Of a stretch of DNA of 64,000 nucleotides, positions 1 to 11,669 are shown piece by piece. The position numbers and the translations under genes were made by a program. The stretch lies in contig ML976783.1 in assembly GCA_010015655.1 (NCBI GenBank), positions 78,684-142,683 of the forward strand. The letters are read 5' to 3'. The DNA is from Bimuria novae-zelandiae CBS 107.79 (lineage: Eukaryota > Ascomycota > Dothideomycetes > Pleosporales > Didymosphaeriaceae). Numbering within the stretch: the first letter of the stretch is position 1; every line of letters begins with the position of its first letter. The notes beneath the pieces were generated by a model. The model was not told the origin of the DNA. It did no database searches and worked only from the letters and a program-made list of their open reading frames with translations.

Positions 1-453
1 AGGTCGATAGATTTGTTGGCACCGCGCTCGAAAGGCCCGACGGAGGCCCTCATGACGCTCCCTGGCTGCCTTTGAGGCTGCCTTCCTACTCCATCGCATG
101 GCTTCAAGCTCTCTGTCCAGAGTCGTGAGGGATACCTTGACGTCGTACTCATCGTACAAGAAGTCCTGCATCTCATCCATGTAGGATGTTGGCTTGCCAC
201 GCAGCATCTCGAGCAGCGCGTCTCTATGGCATTGCTTGAGCAGAGGTGGCCTGCCACGACGTACGTATCTTGGCCCGATTGGCTCACCAAAGGCCTTTAG
301 GTTAAGCCTGTATTTGCGTACTGTTTTTGGGTCGACGCCGAGCTCTCTGTGGATAGCTTCATTGTTTTTCCCATCGTTGACGCGATCCACGATGGCCTGG
401 ATAAGCGATGGCTGCAGGCGGTACCCGGTAGGTCTCCCTGGATCCTGCGGCAT
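1..453 (-). CDS. DDE_3/Tc1-type transposase, N-terminal 151 residues, open at window edge
   Basis: Reading leftward from the ATG at 451-453, 151 codons are open with no stop to base 1. The protein opens with a helix-turn-helix region (residues about 15-50, including RELGVDPKTVRKYRLNL), followed by GRPPLL and a segment YMDEMQDFLYDEYDVKVSL that is typical of IS630/Tc1-superfamily transposases from fungi. The catalytic DDE core would lie to the left of the window. The same family appears, heavily mutated, at 34.5-34.8 and 40.1-40.9 kb, where the equivalent stretch reads close to YLDKMQAFLYNNYNVKAL. Codon use is normal and there are no RIP-type stops, so this copy is young or escaped mutation. 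Family assignment is confident; activity cannot be judged from a fragment. Confidence 0.75.
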   Translation of the reverse strand, partial: MPQDPGRPTGYRLQPSLIQAIVDRVNDGKNNEAIHRELGVDPKTVRKYRLNLKAFGEPIGPRYVRRGRPPLLKQCHRDALLEMLRGKPTSYMDEMQDFLYDEYDVKVSLTTLDRELEAMRWSRKAASKAARERHEGLRRAFRARCQQIYRP

Positions 454-786
454 TGTTTACCTGGGGTGAATGTTCTGTGTAATCATTTTATCGCTCACAA
501 AACAGGTGTACGAAAGTGTTGGTGAGGAATCGATTACTAAGTGCTGACAGAAAAATCAGCCAAAGTGGGGCGGGACGGTATTTCGGAAACGACAATATTG
601 GCAGCGACGACGAGGGCTACTTATCTCCTATTCTTGAATTTTATGACGCTATTTCGCCAGGACAGGCCGACTGGGCTTGCGAGCGATAAACAAATGTTTA
701 GCGATGTAATTACTATACAAATTACTTTACAAAAGGCATTTTACGACATTTGGATCATTAAGCGTGTGCGATCATTGAGCTAGTAG

Positions 787-805
787 GGCCGTGCAGAGCA
801 CGGCC
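787..805. repeat. Perfect 8-bp stem hairpin followed by T-run
   Basis: GGCCGTGC and GCACGGCC pair perfectly around the loop AGA, and five T follow (806-810). It lies about 40 bp inside the presumed right end of the Tc1-type element, so a subterminal palindrome of the transposon is the likeliest reading. Confidence 0.5.
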
Positions 806-845
806 TTTTTCGGAGAAAAACTGAGAATCAGCCATTGGGGCCGAG

Positions 846-3800
846 TATACGAAGTATTCTACTCTCTTACCTCTCTATAGGACTAATATTTTTTATATAT
901 ATTAATTATACTATACTTCTCCTCCCTTTCTTTTATTATAATTACGTTAGACTAATCGTTATTAGTAATTTAGTTAGGAAGAGAGTTTAATAAGACTAAC
1001 TTTAGCTTATTTATATAGAACCTTAGGTGCATATTTGTCGGTATATATAGTTCTACTATATAAGAGTTTATTACTTTCCTTATAGTAAATTTTCCTTACT
1101 TTTAGTTAAGCTTCTTACTTAGACGCTAGTTTTAGAGGTAGTTCTTATATTTTAGCTATACTTCATCTGTTTTTTTAAGATTAGAGCGTCCTTGTGTTAA
1201 TAGTTTACTAGACGCATTTACTCTTATTGAGCTATTATTATTTTTACTTAGGTAAATTTATAAAAGAATTTTAAACTTTTTTATTATTATCTTCGCAGCT
1301 TACTTTACGTTAGTTTTAAGTTTTAAGACTAATTTCCGTACCCTAAAGTTCTTAACTAGTTTAATATTCTAGCTATAAAATAAAAAAAATACGCTTACTC
1401 TTATTAATATGGCTTTAAGACCTTTATTAGCTATCGACGCTATAAGAAGCCACTTTATATAATTATTTTATTACTAATTATTATATGCCTAAAGGTAGGA
1501 TTTAAGAATAGAGTATATTTATTCTATATACTTATTTATCTTTAAGTGCTTTACTATAGATAGCCTTTAGTTAATACATACGTATTTATAAATTATAGTC
1601 TAAAATTCGCTCACAATCTGTTCCCCGCAGTCTAATATAATAAAGTAATAAAAGAAGTAGTCTACTACTTAGTATTAAAAGAACGCTATCGTAACTGTAG
1701 TTATATTAAAACTTAAGAGACTAATAAACTTAGGATCCTTACTAAGTTTATTTATAATTATTATAATATTCATGTAGCTATTACTTTTAGGTTAGGTAAT
1801 AATAAAGTCTATGATAATATCCTTCTATCCTTAGTTAAGTAGTAATAAGGGCTATAGCAGGCCCTATTTCACTTCTCTTTATAGTTTAGTTTTTTTATAA
1901 ATATTATTGTTCTTAATATACTACCTTACTTAGTTAAACATTCTTAGGAAGAAGTAGTCTTAAGTAAAAGATTTATAAATATCTTCTTATCCTAAGTATT
2001 CTTAATCTAGGAAACTATATGCGACTACTATTAGCTTTATTTATAAAAATTTTAATTCTAGTACCTATTATGTCGGATTAACAACTTCAACGGCCTTAGG
2101 CATGTTACAAGGAAGGTGCGTGTGCGGAGGAGCGAGCATTCTGTCAATAGTTATCAAGGCCTCTATCGTGTTGCAAAACACTATGTGTATGGAGCGAACC
2201 CCATATGGGACTAGCTTCCATACCCCGCGATATACTTCACTCCTCAGTAGATAGAACGAGAAAACAAGCATCAATCAACCCAATGTAACTCGTTATCAAG
2301 TATTTCCTTTTAGCACTAGTGCAACAAGTCCTCCCGACATATTATCTTAATCTGTAGTATAGGTACCCTACGTTATCTATACTATACTCTAAGATAATAA
2401 TAGATAACTCCTTTCTAGATTTAAACTTCCTAAGCCTATTCTTAATATAGGCCTTTATTTTATTATATGCACTATCTTTATCGTATTCTACCTTTTACTA
2501 TATAATATTAAAGTCTAGTTCACGTTGTTTAGTAGGGTTATCGCCTCCTTAAGGGATTAATATAGATAGTTTAGGACGTATTAGGTAAGCAAGCACTAGG
2601 TCGTTATTTATTTTAGTATAGTTAAGTTCCTCTATAGTAGTAGGTATTTAGTGAATAAAAGACTTTAGGCTATTTATTTTAGTAGTTTTTAAAAAAAATC
2701 GTAAAATGCTTTCATTTTAATTTATTATTTTCACTATTATTTAATAAGTTTTAGTCTCTTTAGGAGAAAGCGTTCGCCCTAGAGTATACTAACTTTAGTT
2801 TGTATATAAACGTTATATTAATATAGCTAAGTATGTCTACCTACTAAACGTGTCGTTTGTCTAATCTTTATTTAGTAGCAAAATACGTAAGGTTATTATA
2901 ATTAGTATAGACTATAAGGTACTTTACTACGTAATATATATAGACCTATTTATTTCCGTATTTAATTACTATAAGTATTTCTTTATTATAGACAGCGTAG
3001 TTATATTCTACTAGGCTATTATTTACTAAGAAGTAAGCTACTAGACGTAGAACCTTATTATTATTATACTAGGAAAAGCATCCCCAAATAAACTATCTAA
3101 AAGCGTCTACTTTTAGTACCAATTCTAATTTAGGATTAAAGTATACTAGCGTAAAATCTATATAAAATACTATTTTTAAGAAGTTAAATGCATGCTACTA
3201 TTCTTATCCCTAAATAAATTCTACTCCTTTACTAGTAAGCTTTATAAGGGGGCTTACTATGCAAGAAAAGTCTTATATAAATTTTTAATAAAAGTTTATA
3301 ATGCCTATATAGCTCTACACTTTCTTTATTAAAGGTAGTAGCTTTTATTCTTAAATTACTTAAGCTTTATCTAGGTTTATGCTTACATCCTTATTAACTT
3401 TTTTAATAAATTTAAGTTACTTAGTCTTTTTAATATTTAAATATAATTCCATAGTTCTTAAATTTTAAATTATAGTACGTACTTTTTTTTCGTGGTCTTT
3501 TCGACTGCTAGTAGAGAAGATAAGAATATTATTTATATACGCTAAGTAGTAGTTATTAAAGTACTTGTTTAGTACCTAATTAATATACTACTAGAATGTA
3601 TTTAGCACGTTAGTTAGGCTAAAAGAAACTACTAGCTACTTAATAAAACTAAATTAGATTTTAAACGATGTTTTATATTCATTACCTTTTACTATCTAAA
3701 GCTTATAAAAAGCTTAAATTGTATTAAGTTTACTAAACTATTTAGTTTTTATAAGAAGCTAATAGTTCTTACTAATTAATAGTAAAAGGCACTAGTTTAT

Positions 3801-4716
3801 TTATTTTAAAAAAAAAATAGCCTTTAGAGATAAATAATAAAAGTAAAAGCGTAGTGCTTGACTAGATTTTTTTGTAAATAATGTTATAGTAGTGACACTA
3901 GACTTACTTACTTAAATAAACTATTATTTAAGTATTTAATAAGCTCTTTCTAAAGAACGAGTAACTCTTTACAAGACATATTAAATAGAAGGCTATAGGA
4001 GATTCTAGGATCTTACTATCTTTTTCTACGAGAGGGATAAAAAGATTTACTCTAGGTCCACGGTGTAGGATAAGCTTGTTAGCTTATTCGCCATAAAAAA
4101 TACGCTATAAGTCCTTAAAAGCTTTAGGCAGTATCTCTTATAGGTTTACCTTTAATATGCGAGTTAACGCCTTTTATATATCTTTTATTAATATAAGAAA
4201 CGCCTTACCCCTGTTTCCTAGGCGTTAATTACGCTAATCTAGGGCTATAAAGGCTATAGCTAATACTTCTTAAAGCTTTATTAATAGTTTTTTATTTTCT
4301 TAGTTACAAATACGGGGGCCAAAACTTTTAATCTAGATTAATATCTTTGCTAGGGCTAGTTTAACCTTATTCATTTTTATTTAAGTTAGCCTAAGGGATA
4401 GATCGTACGACTTATTATTGGGTAAAACGTATAATTATATTAGTTCTATATAACTATTAATATTTACTTCTAATTAAACTACTTTATATACGACGAGTTG
4501 CATGCCTCTAATACCAATAACTATTTATAAATAGGATAGGTTCTTACGCTATAGGAAGGATTTCATTATAAGTTTTTTTAATATATATTTAAAGGTTTAA
4601 TAACCCGAATGAATTATTGTAAATATAAATATAATATTATTAGTAAGTGAGTGTACTATTACTAGTTTTAAGTCTAGCCATAGCGTATAAAACTTTATTA
4701 AAACTTATTTTTTACC
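846..4716 (-). mobile_element. Ty3/gypsy element A, 3' portion (pol: RT to integrase/chromo region), RIPed
   Basis: Reverse-strand relative of element D (50385-57872). Aligned by eye, 980-1140 matches the integrase C-terminal stretch at D 55.4-55.6 kb, 1980-2070 plus 2340-2400 matches D about 54.42-54.54 kb, and 3490-3670 matches D reverse transcriptase (53.13-53.30 kb) with the YIDD-type box. Stops and C-to-T/G-to-A changes destroy every frame. It is interrupted by a solo LTR (2071-2339) and cut on the left by the Tc1-type element, so the 3' LTR and the D-type 3' extension are missing. It continues beyond element B at 11670. Confidence 0.85.
2071..2339. repeat. Solo LTR, 269 bp, unmutated, in gypsy A
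   Basis: Begins TGTCGG and ends CCGACA (TG...CA with 6-bp terminal inversion) and is flanked by the 5-bp direct repeat TATTA at 2066-2070 and 2340-2344. The sister element D, read in reverse at about 54.47 kb, has a single TATTA at this place, giving the empty site. GC content is normal and CpA/TpG are frequent, in contrast to both flanks. Internal retroelement sequence is absent, so LTR-LTR recombination is inferred. A MITE with 5-bp duplication is the alternative. Open frames inside it are incidental. Confidence 0.8.
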
Positions 4717-5162
4717 TGTTACGATCCAGAAGTCCATAGTGGGACAGCGAGCCTTATAACGGCATGCGGGCCCCACCTCAGGCTTACGTAACGTCCCAGG
4801 CTGTGTTAGACGCCAAGACCATGGGACACCGTGGGACCACGTGATCCCGATCACGTAACGTCCCAGGAAATCCCATGGGATCCCACGACGCCAGGATATG
4901 GGACATTATGGGATTCTATAGGACAAGGAGGATATATATACAGGATAGTTTCCTTTTATACTCCTTATAGTTAACTTACATATCTTCTATATAAGTACGT
5001 TCTCCTATATAGAGTAATAGTTATTTTATTTTATTATAAAATTAAATTATTTAGCCTCGTGCTAAGTGTTGCATTAATTTATACTATTAAATAATTTATA
5101 AAGTACTATAATATCTTACTGCCCTAACTTAGATTAGAATAAGGTATAAGAGCCTTATAATA
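4717..5162 (+). repeat. 5' LTR of gypsy B
   Basis: Starts TGTTACGATCC; the terminal CA is now TA. The first 200 bp keep GC-rich blocks, including a near-palindrome built on CACGTGATCCCGATCACGT that probably belongs to the U3 promoter. It matches the copy at 11223-11669 almost throughout, with transitions and one extra T. Confidence 0.9.
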
Positions 5163-6300
5163 CTTTAACTACCCTATAGTATAATAGCAGGACCTAGTTT
5201 AACCACCGTAGCTCTAGCACCTAAGGAAAAAACGCTATAAGAAGTAGTTACTAAGTAAAGGGCTTAAATAGCCTAGCTTTAAGAAATTATTAATTATATA
5301 AATAAAAAAATAAGCACCTAGGAAAAAGCGAAGTATTAATTAAAAGTCCTTAAGCCTAAACCCTATACTAGAAAAGGTTACTCAGGAATATTCCTAATAT
5401 AGATAAAACAATTTATCTACTATAACCTAGAAAGATTTAATATAAATAAAGATAAGATCTTAGTTTTCTACATAAATATATAAAATAAGATTACTATATA
5501 AGTAAGACTAATAATTAATAACTTTCTTAAGAATAGTAACCTAAAGGATTATAACTTAGACGCTACTAAGAATATCTTTAAAAACTAAAAGTCTTTTTAT
5601 AAGGCTATAAAAAAGATATTTAGTATAATTAATAAAAAAATATTAGGCTAAAATACGCCTCTAACGCCTATGTTAAGAAAATTTAGTAGTACTTTACACC
5701 TTAGAGTTTAAATAAATCGTAGTAGAACTTAACGAATAGGGAGAGGCCTTACTTATAATTACCTACTATAATAGGCTAAAGGAAATAGTTAAGGATAGAC
5801 TAGTCTACTAAAGTAAAGTAGATAATCTAAAAGAGCTTATAAATAATACTATTAAAGTAGATAATCGCCTATACGAACGCAAGCTGGAAAAATAGCAAAA
5901 CACTAGGCTACTTACTAGAAAAGAAACTAGATCCAGACCCGCAGGAAGTGACCAGGATGGAGATGTCATTATGGCTGATAAAGCCCGATGGTATAGGAAA
6001 AAGAATGGTAAGGGAAAGCAGCCTTATAAACCAAAAAAGGCTTACTAGGGCAGAAGCGGCATCTCGCAAGAAGAGCAAGAACGGAGGTTTAAGGACAAAG
6101 CCTGCCTCTAATATAGTAAATAGGGTCACTTCGCTAAGGATTGCGAAGGTTAAGAGACTAAAGTTAATACGACTAACCTCCTGCGAGTGGCTATGGCCAC
6201 CCTTACGCCAGTAGAAGCTGACGAAGTAGAGCTTACACAGGAGATCCTGGAACTAGTGGAAGAAGAGGAGGAACGGAAAACCCTCCCTGAATACTAGATC
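5163..6300 (+). pseudogene. gag of gypsy B, broken
   Basis: A CX2CX4HX4C zinc knuckle lies at 6103-6144. Cys1, His and Cys3 are intact, while the second Cys reads Tyr (TAT) and two codons are stops, all explicable by single G-to-A or C-to-T changes. The knuckle identifies the C-terminal nucleocapsid part of Gag, which packages element RNA. The region from about 5930 onward is less RIPed than the DNA upstream. No usable start or continuous frame survives, so this is a remnant. Confidence 0.75.
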
Positions 6301-7699
6301 TTTTAGCGACTAGCAAACGACACCTGCTAGATGTGTAGTAGTACACTACACCACTCGTCGTAGTGTGAGGCAAAGGTAGTCGTCTAAGGACTACACGCAT
6401 GGGACGCCTATTGGCTTGCCAAAAAGCTATAAGGGCCCCCGAAGCACTTCCTACGCCAGATTACGATACAGGAACGATATAAATATGCCAGATAGTGGTA
6501 ATGCACACGAAAAGGATGCTAACAGCACTCTAAGGCGAGAGTTAAGACCTCCTATTTTCTAGGAGGTTTAGAGCACTATAGGCTAAAAAAGAGCTAGTAT
6601 AGCGTGCTTAATAATTAATATAAGTACTCTTTTATCTACTAGGCTAAACACTATAAATAGAATAGTTAGTATTAATATTTTAACGCTACCTATAAACTAT
6701 ATAAATAATAAAAGTTTAAGACAGGCTAGTTTCCTTAGGGCCTAGACCCTCGCGACACTAATATAATAATAGGTATTAAATAGCTAGTAAAAAGTAAAAA
6801 ATATATATTAATTAAATAAGACTAATATAACCTATAGTGCTTCGCGTACTTAAGCCTATAGGAAGAGGTAGCTTCCTTTAATAACTACTTAAAATAGAAC
6901 GTATTAGCCTAGAACAAGTGCCTTACTCTAAATTACCTATAATATAGGAATTAAGGAGTATATAAGTCTAATAAGATTAAAAAAATCTATATACTATATA
7001 AATAATAATATAAGTAGTATAAGGTTAAGGAAACCTCGAAGCTAGCCTGACTTAAAGGTTAGATCTAAGAAGTAGAGGCCTTATAGAAAGTCTAAAGTAA
7101 GTCTAGAGACTTAAAGAACTAGATTATTACTAGGCAACAAGTTACACTAGTAATAGTATAATTATTATTGCTTATTAAGTAGATACTTGCTAAGTTAAGA
7201 AACGCTTAATTAAAGTTATTATAGTATATAGATACTATATTATAGCACTTATTAACGTAAGAGCAGACGCGTGTCTAATTACCTTATAAGTAGTTAAAAA
7301 ATATAATATGCTATATTATAATAAAAGAATACTATTGTAGATAGGACTTACGGACAGGATCTAATTATAAAGATATAGTAATAGTTAGCTACGTCTCAAG
7401 ATAGCGCTAGTTTAAGTTAATATAAAAGGCCTAGAGAGCTAACATGTTTTTACTATTAAAAAAATAGGAGATATCGAAGCTATTATTAAATATAAATAGC
7501 TAGAATAGTATAATCTAAAGATAGACTAAATTAAATAAACAATCCTCCCCCGGGATCTACTAGCGACGGCTTAGGTAAGCCTTAGCAAAAGGGAAACTCT
7601 CTAGGAACCTTAGATAAGAAAGAAAAACTAATTATCTAAAATATAAAAAATATTAATTTATAAAATAAATAAGATTTTAAAATAATATTTAAGATAGGC

Positions 7700-10640
7700 G
7701 CACTGCATATAAGTCCAGGGAACTAAAATAATTTTTAAAGATTTAAATTTACTAGAAAAATATAAGGAATTCGCAGACCTATTTAAAGAACACGATAAGA
7801 TAGTTTTACCTAAATATAAAAAGTAGGATTATAAGATACTACTAGTAAAAGTAGCTAAACTATAGCTAAAGCGCCTAAGGCCCCTTACCTATAAATAAGA
7901 AAAAGAGTTAAAAAAGTTAATATAAAAGAATCTGCGCTTAAGAAAATAGTAGCCTAGTTAAAGACTTACGGCCTTCCCTATACTCTTTATTTAGGAAAAA
8001 GACAGTAGACTATAACTTTATATAGATTATAAATAGCTAAACGCTATTATAGTTAAAAACTACTACTTATTACTATTAATAACAGAGCTTATAGATTAAC
8101 TCTAAGGAGCTAAGTAGTTTACAGAATTTAATATTTTGGATAAATTCTATAGGATTTAAATAGTAAAGAGCTATAAGTAAAAAATAGTATTTTATACGTA
8201 ATATAGCCTCTTTAAGTATATAATTAGACTAATAGGGCTAACTAATGCACTAGCAACCTTTTAGGAGCCTATAAATTAAGTATTATATAAATACTTGGAC
8301 GTATTCTACATGGTATACCTCGATAACATATTAATATACTTAAGCAGAACCTTAAAAGAATATAAAAAGCATATCCGCAAGGTGTTATAAAAACTATAAA
8401 AGTATAGATTACTTCTACACCCTAAGAAATATAAATTTTACGTTACTAAGACAGAATATCTAGGATTTGTAATATCCTGGAAAGGCGTTAAAATGGATAT
8501 AAAAAAAATCGCGATAATAAAAAAATAGTTACTACTAGAATTAGTAAAGGATATTTAATTCTTTTTAGGCTTTACTAACTTCTATCGCAAATTTATCAGG
8601 AACTACGTAAAGACTACCACTCTACTAATAGAACTTATAAAGACAGGAAAGTGGCGACCTCTATAGGAAGTAGAGAAGAAAGCTTTTAAATAACTAAAGC
8701 GCCTATTCTTAATGGCACCCCTACTATAGATATACGACCTAGAGCGGCAATATCGCATTTATACGAACGTATCGGACTGTACGCTAGGGGTCGTACTATT
8801 ATAAGAATATAATAATAAGAAATAAAGACTAGTCTTTTACTACGTAAGAAAACTCTCTAGAGTAAAACTTAATCATAAGATCTATAATAAAGAACTATTA
8901 GTAATTATAAATTGTTTTAAGTAATAAGAAGCGTAACTTAAAGTAGGTAAGCATTAAATAAAACTATTTCTTAATTATTTTAATTTTACACGCTTTATAA
9001 TAACTAAAAGGCTTAATTAATAATAGGCTAGATAGTTTAAATAAATAGCGGAGTTTAACTTCTATATTACGCATCTACTAGGAAACGTAAACGCTATAGT
9101 AAACGTACTTAGTAGGTAATTAGATCTTATAAAGGAAGACAATAGTAGTAACTATATTATAATCCTAACCTACGCAAAGAATAGTACTCTTTACTATAAT
9201 AAAATATAACTCGCGCTAGTACTGGAGGTGTAACGCGTGAACTTTATCTATTATAAACTAGTCGTGGGTAGAATACAGGACTATAAAAAGCTTACAAACG
9301 AAAATTATTAAGCGTACGACCTCTATAAAGCTATAAAATTAATAACACGAGACTATTAAAACTATATATAAATTAGTAAGTAAGTAGTTCCGCTGCTAAT
9401 TAAAAAATTATATAAGAATAAGGACTAGGGATACCTGAGAATTACTAAAATAACGCGTTAAATTATAAATAAATATTTAATCCCTAGGCTACGCTAAGCA
9501 GTATAAAAGGTACTAGGCAACTATTTAGCCTATTATAAGAATAAGCCTAAGAGATATAAGCCTTATAGCCTTTTATAGTGGCTGCAACTATCCCTAAGGC
9601 TATAATTAAGTGTAACTATAGACTTTATTATAAAACTGTCAGCATTACTAACACTTAGAAATAAAGAACCCTATAACTTAATTTTAGTTATAATTTATTA
9701 AATTACTAAGGAATTAAGGTTTATGTTAATTAGAGAAGCTATATTAGCAAAAGAATTAGTCTATATAGTAAAATAAAAACTAATATTATAGGTTAGACAA
9801 CCTAATAAGTTTATTACAGACAGGTCCAAGATATTTATATTATTATATTAGACTACGTTTATAGCTAAATTAGGGATTAAGTATAAGCTTATAATAAGCT
9901 TTTATTTTAAAACGGACGGCTAAACGGAGCGCACGAATTAGATGCTAGGATAATATTTTTAGATATATATAAATAAACTTTAAGATAATTAAGTTAAGCT
10001 ACTACTAACAGCCTAACTAGCATACAATAGCGCAAGATTAGCGACTATAGGGTACTCGCCATACTATGCCAACCACGGATATGAGCCAACAACTTACCAA
10101 AATCTATTAGACATCTAGAGTATTACAAAAGACGCAACTAATAAAGCCAACCTTATGCAAGATCTACACGAGACGCTATATAAAAATATTACGTAATATA
10201 ATAAGTAAATAGCGTAATAGGTAAATAAGAAAAGGATTATAGAACTAACTTTTAAAAAGGGGATAAAGTCTTCCTCTTATAAAAAAACTTTAAGATAAAA
10301 AGGCTAAGTAAGAAGTTAATAACTTTTAAAAAGAACTATTTAAGGTATAAGAGGTTAAAGGACTAGTAAATTTTAAACTATGGTTATTAATAAATACACG
10401 TATACACCTAGTCTTTTATAAGTTATTATTAAAACTATCACTACTAGACGCTAAACTGAAATTATATTTAAAATTTAAAAATAAAGAATATAAAGTTAAA
10501 GTAATTAAGGATTTATAAAAAATTACACGTTAACACAAGTACTTAGTAAAATAGGAAAGATAGCTAGAAACCTATAATATATAAAAACTAGTAAGGAATC
10601 TTACTAACTATAAAGAGGTTTTTAGAGAAGTTCCACCAGA
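7700..10640 (+). pseudogene. pol of gypsy B (RT, RNase H, integrase, chromodomain), broken
   Basis: Reverse transcriptase spans about 7870-8660. The active-site box reads YLDN at 8316-8327, the second catalytic Asp codon having become AAT. RNase H begins near 8710 (IYTNVSD-like strand). The integrase HHCC region is at about 9425-9560, the core at 9590-10100 (GQTER-like motif near 9920, and an AYNSARLATIGYSPYYANHG-type block at about 10018-10080). A chromodomain follows at about 10485-10610. Dozens of stops interrupt it. The order RT-RNase H-IN-chromo is diagnostic of Ty3/gypsy chromoviruses. Confidence 0.85.
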
Positions 10641-11222
10641 TATATCTAAAAAAGCTAAGACTAAAGGTTTAAGATTATTAGGGTTAAAAGGTAGAGAAGA
10701 GATGGCCTAGTCTAAGGTAAAAGAGCTAGGTATAAAACCCCCCTTTAATTAAGTAACGTCCTAGCCTAACGCTTCTAGCCCCTTAAAACGCTTAATTTCT
10801 TTTATAAATTTTATTAAGTTAGTAAGAAGCTTCGCCTTACGCTTTTTAAGTAAATATTTTTACTTTATTAACTTTTTCCTTTTATTGTAAGTAGCCTAGA
10901 GGACTACTATAGCTACTTTTTTTTAACTATTATTACCTTTTTTAAGCGCTCGAGCCTATCTATTTTAAAATTAATTAAAAAAAAATTTAGAACTATAGAT
11001 TCTACTAGCTATACTTTATAACACTATTTTTATAGTAGTTATTATACTACGTTTTAAAAAAAAATAGTTTATAAGTTAAGCCCTTCTTCGCGTAGTAGTT
11101 ATAAGATACTATAGTAATTTAACTAACTAAATTTATTTAATCTTTAATAAAATAATAATAAAAAATATTTTAAGAGGATATTAGCTACTGCATAGGAATA
11201 TGCAGAGGAAGGAGGAGGATAG

Positions 11223-11669
11223 TATTACGATCTAGAAGTCAATAGTGGGATAGCGAGCCTTATAACGGCATGCGGGCCCCACCTCAGGCTTACGTAACGT
11301 CCCAGGCGATGTTAGACGCCAAGACCGTGGGACACCGTAAAACCACGTGATCCCGATCACGTAACGTCCCAGGAAATCCCATGGGATCCCACGACGCCAG
11401 GATATGGGACATTATGGGATTCTATAGGACAAGGAGGATATATATACAGGATAGTTTCCTTTTTATACTCCTTGTAGTTAACTTATATATCTTCTAAGCA
11501 AGTACGTTCTCCTATATAAACTAATAGTTATTTTACTTTATTATAAGATTAAATTATTTAGCCTCGCGCTAGGTGTCGCATTAATTTATACTACTAAATA
11601 ATTTATAAAGCACTACGATACCTTACCGCCCTAACCCAGATTGGAACAAGGTGTGAGAGCCTTATAACC
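11223..11669 (+). repeat. 3' LTR of gypsy B
   Basis: Begins TATTACGATC (TG mutated to TA) directly after a purine-rich tract at 11203-11222 (polypurine tract). It ends at the TTACC target duplication. Confidence 0.9.

Larger units (their letters stand above)
1..845 (-). mobile_element. Tc1/mariner-type DNA transposon, right-hand part only
   Basis: Normal-GC, unmutated DNA that carries the transposase start and then stops abruptly inside the RIPed gypsy element A. Gypsy homology (compared with the paralogous element at 50-58 kb) begins near 846, just beyond a TA dinucleotide at 846-847, as expected for a TA-targeting transposon. The exact end and its terminal inverted repeat cannot be proved because the left half lies outside the window. 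It inserted into gypsy A and is much less mutated than its target. Confidence 0.5.
4717..11669 (+). mobile_element. Ty3/gypsy chromovirus B, full length, RIPed
   Basis: A complete element of 6953 bp with 446/447-bp LTRs and a TTACC duplication at 4712-4716 and 11670-11674. The empty site is confirmed: element A continues across it, and D shows the joined sequence at 52.08 kb. Domain order is gag with zinc knuckle, reverse transcriptase, RNase H, integrase, then chromodomain, all on the plus strand, defining a chromovirus. Internal DNA is largely depleted of CpA/TpG and full of TAA/TAG. The stretch 5930-6540 is visibly less mutated. Element F (45215-59569) is a related copy sharing the LTR's R/U5 part but with a different U3. 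Confidence 0.92.

Noticed and set aside
787..810. Rho-independent terminator
   Set aside because: All other evidence (introns, RIP, fungal transposons) shows a eukaryotic genome; no bacterial operon is nearby.
2068..2274. 68-codon frame
   Set aside because: Lies inside the solo LTR; no protein features.
5948..6214. 88-codon plus-strand frame over gag of gypsy B
   Set aside because: Wrong frame; the zinc knuckle lies in another frame.
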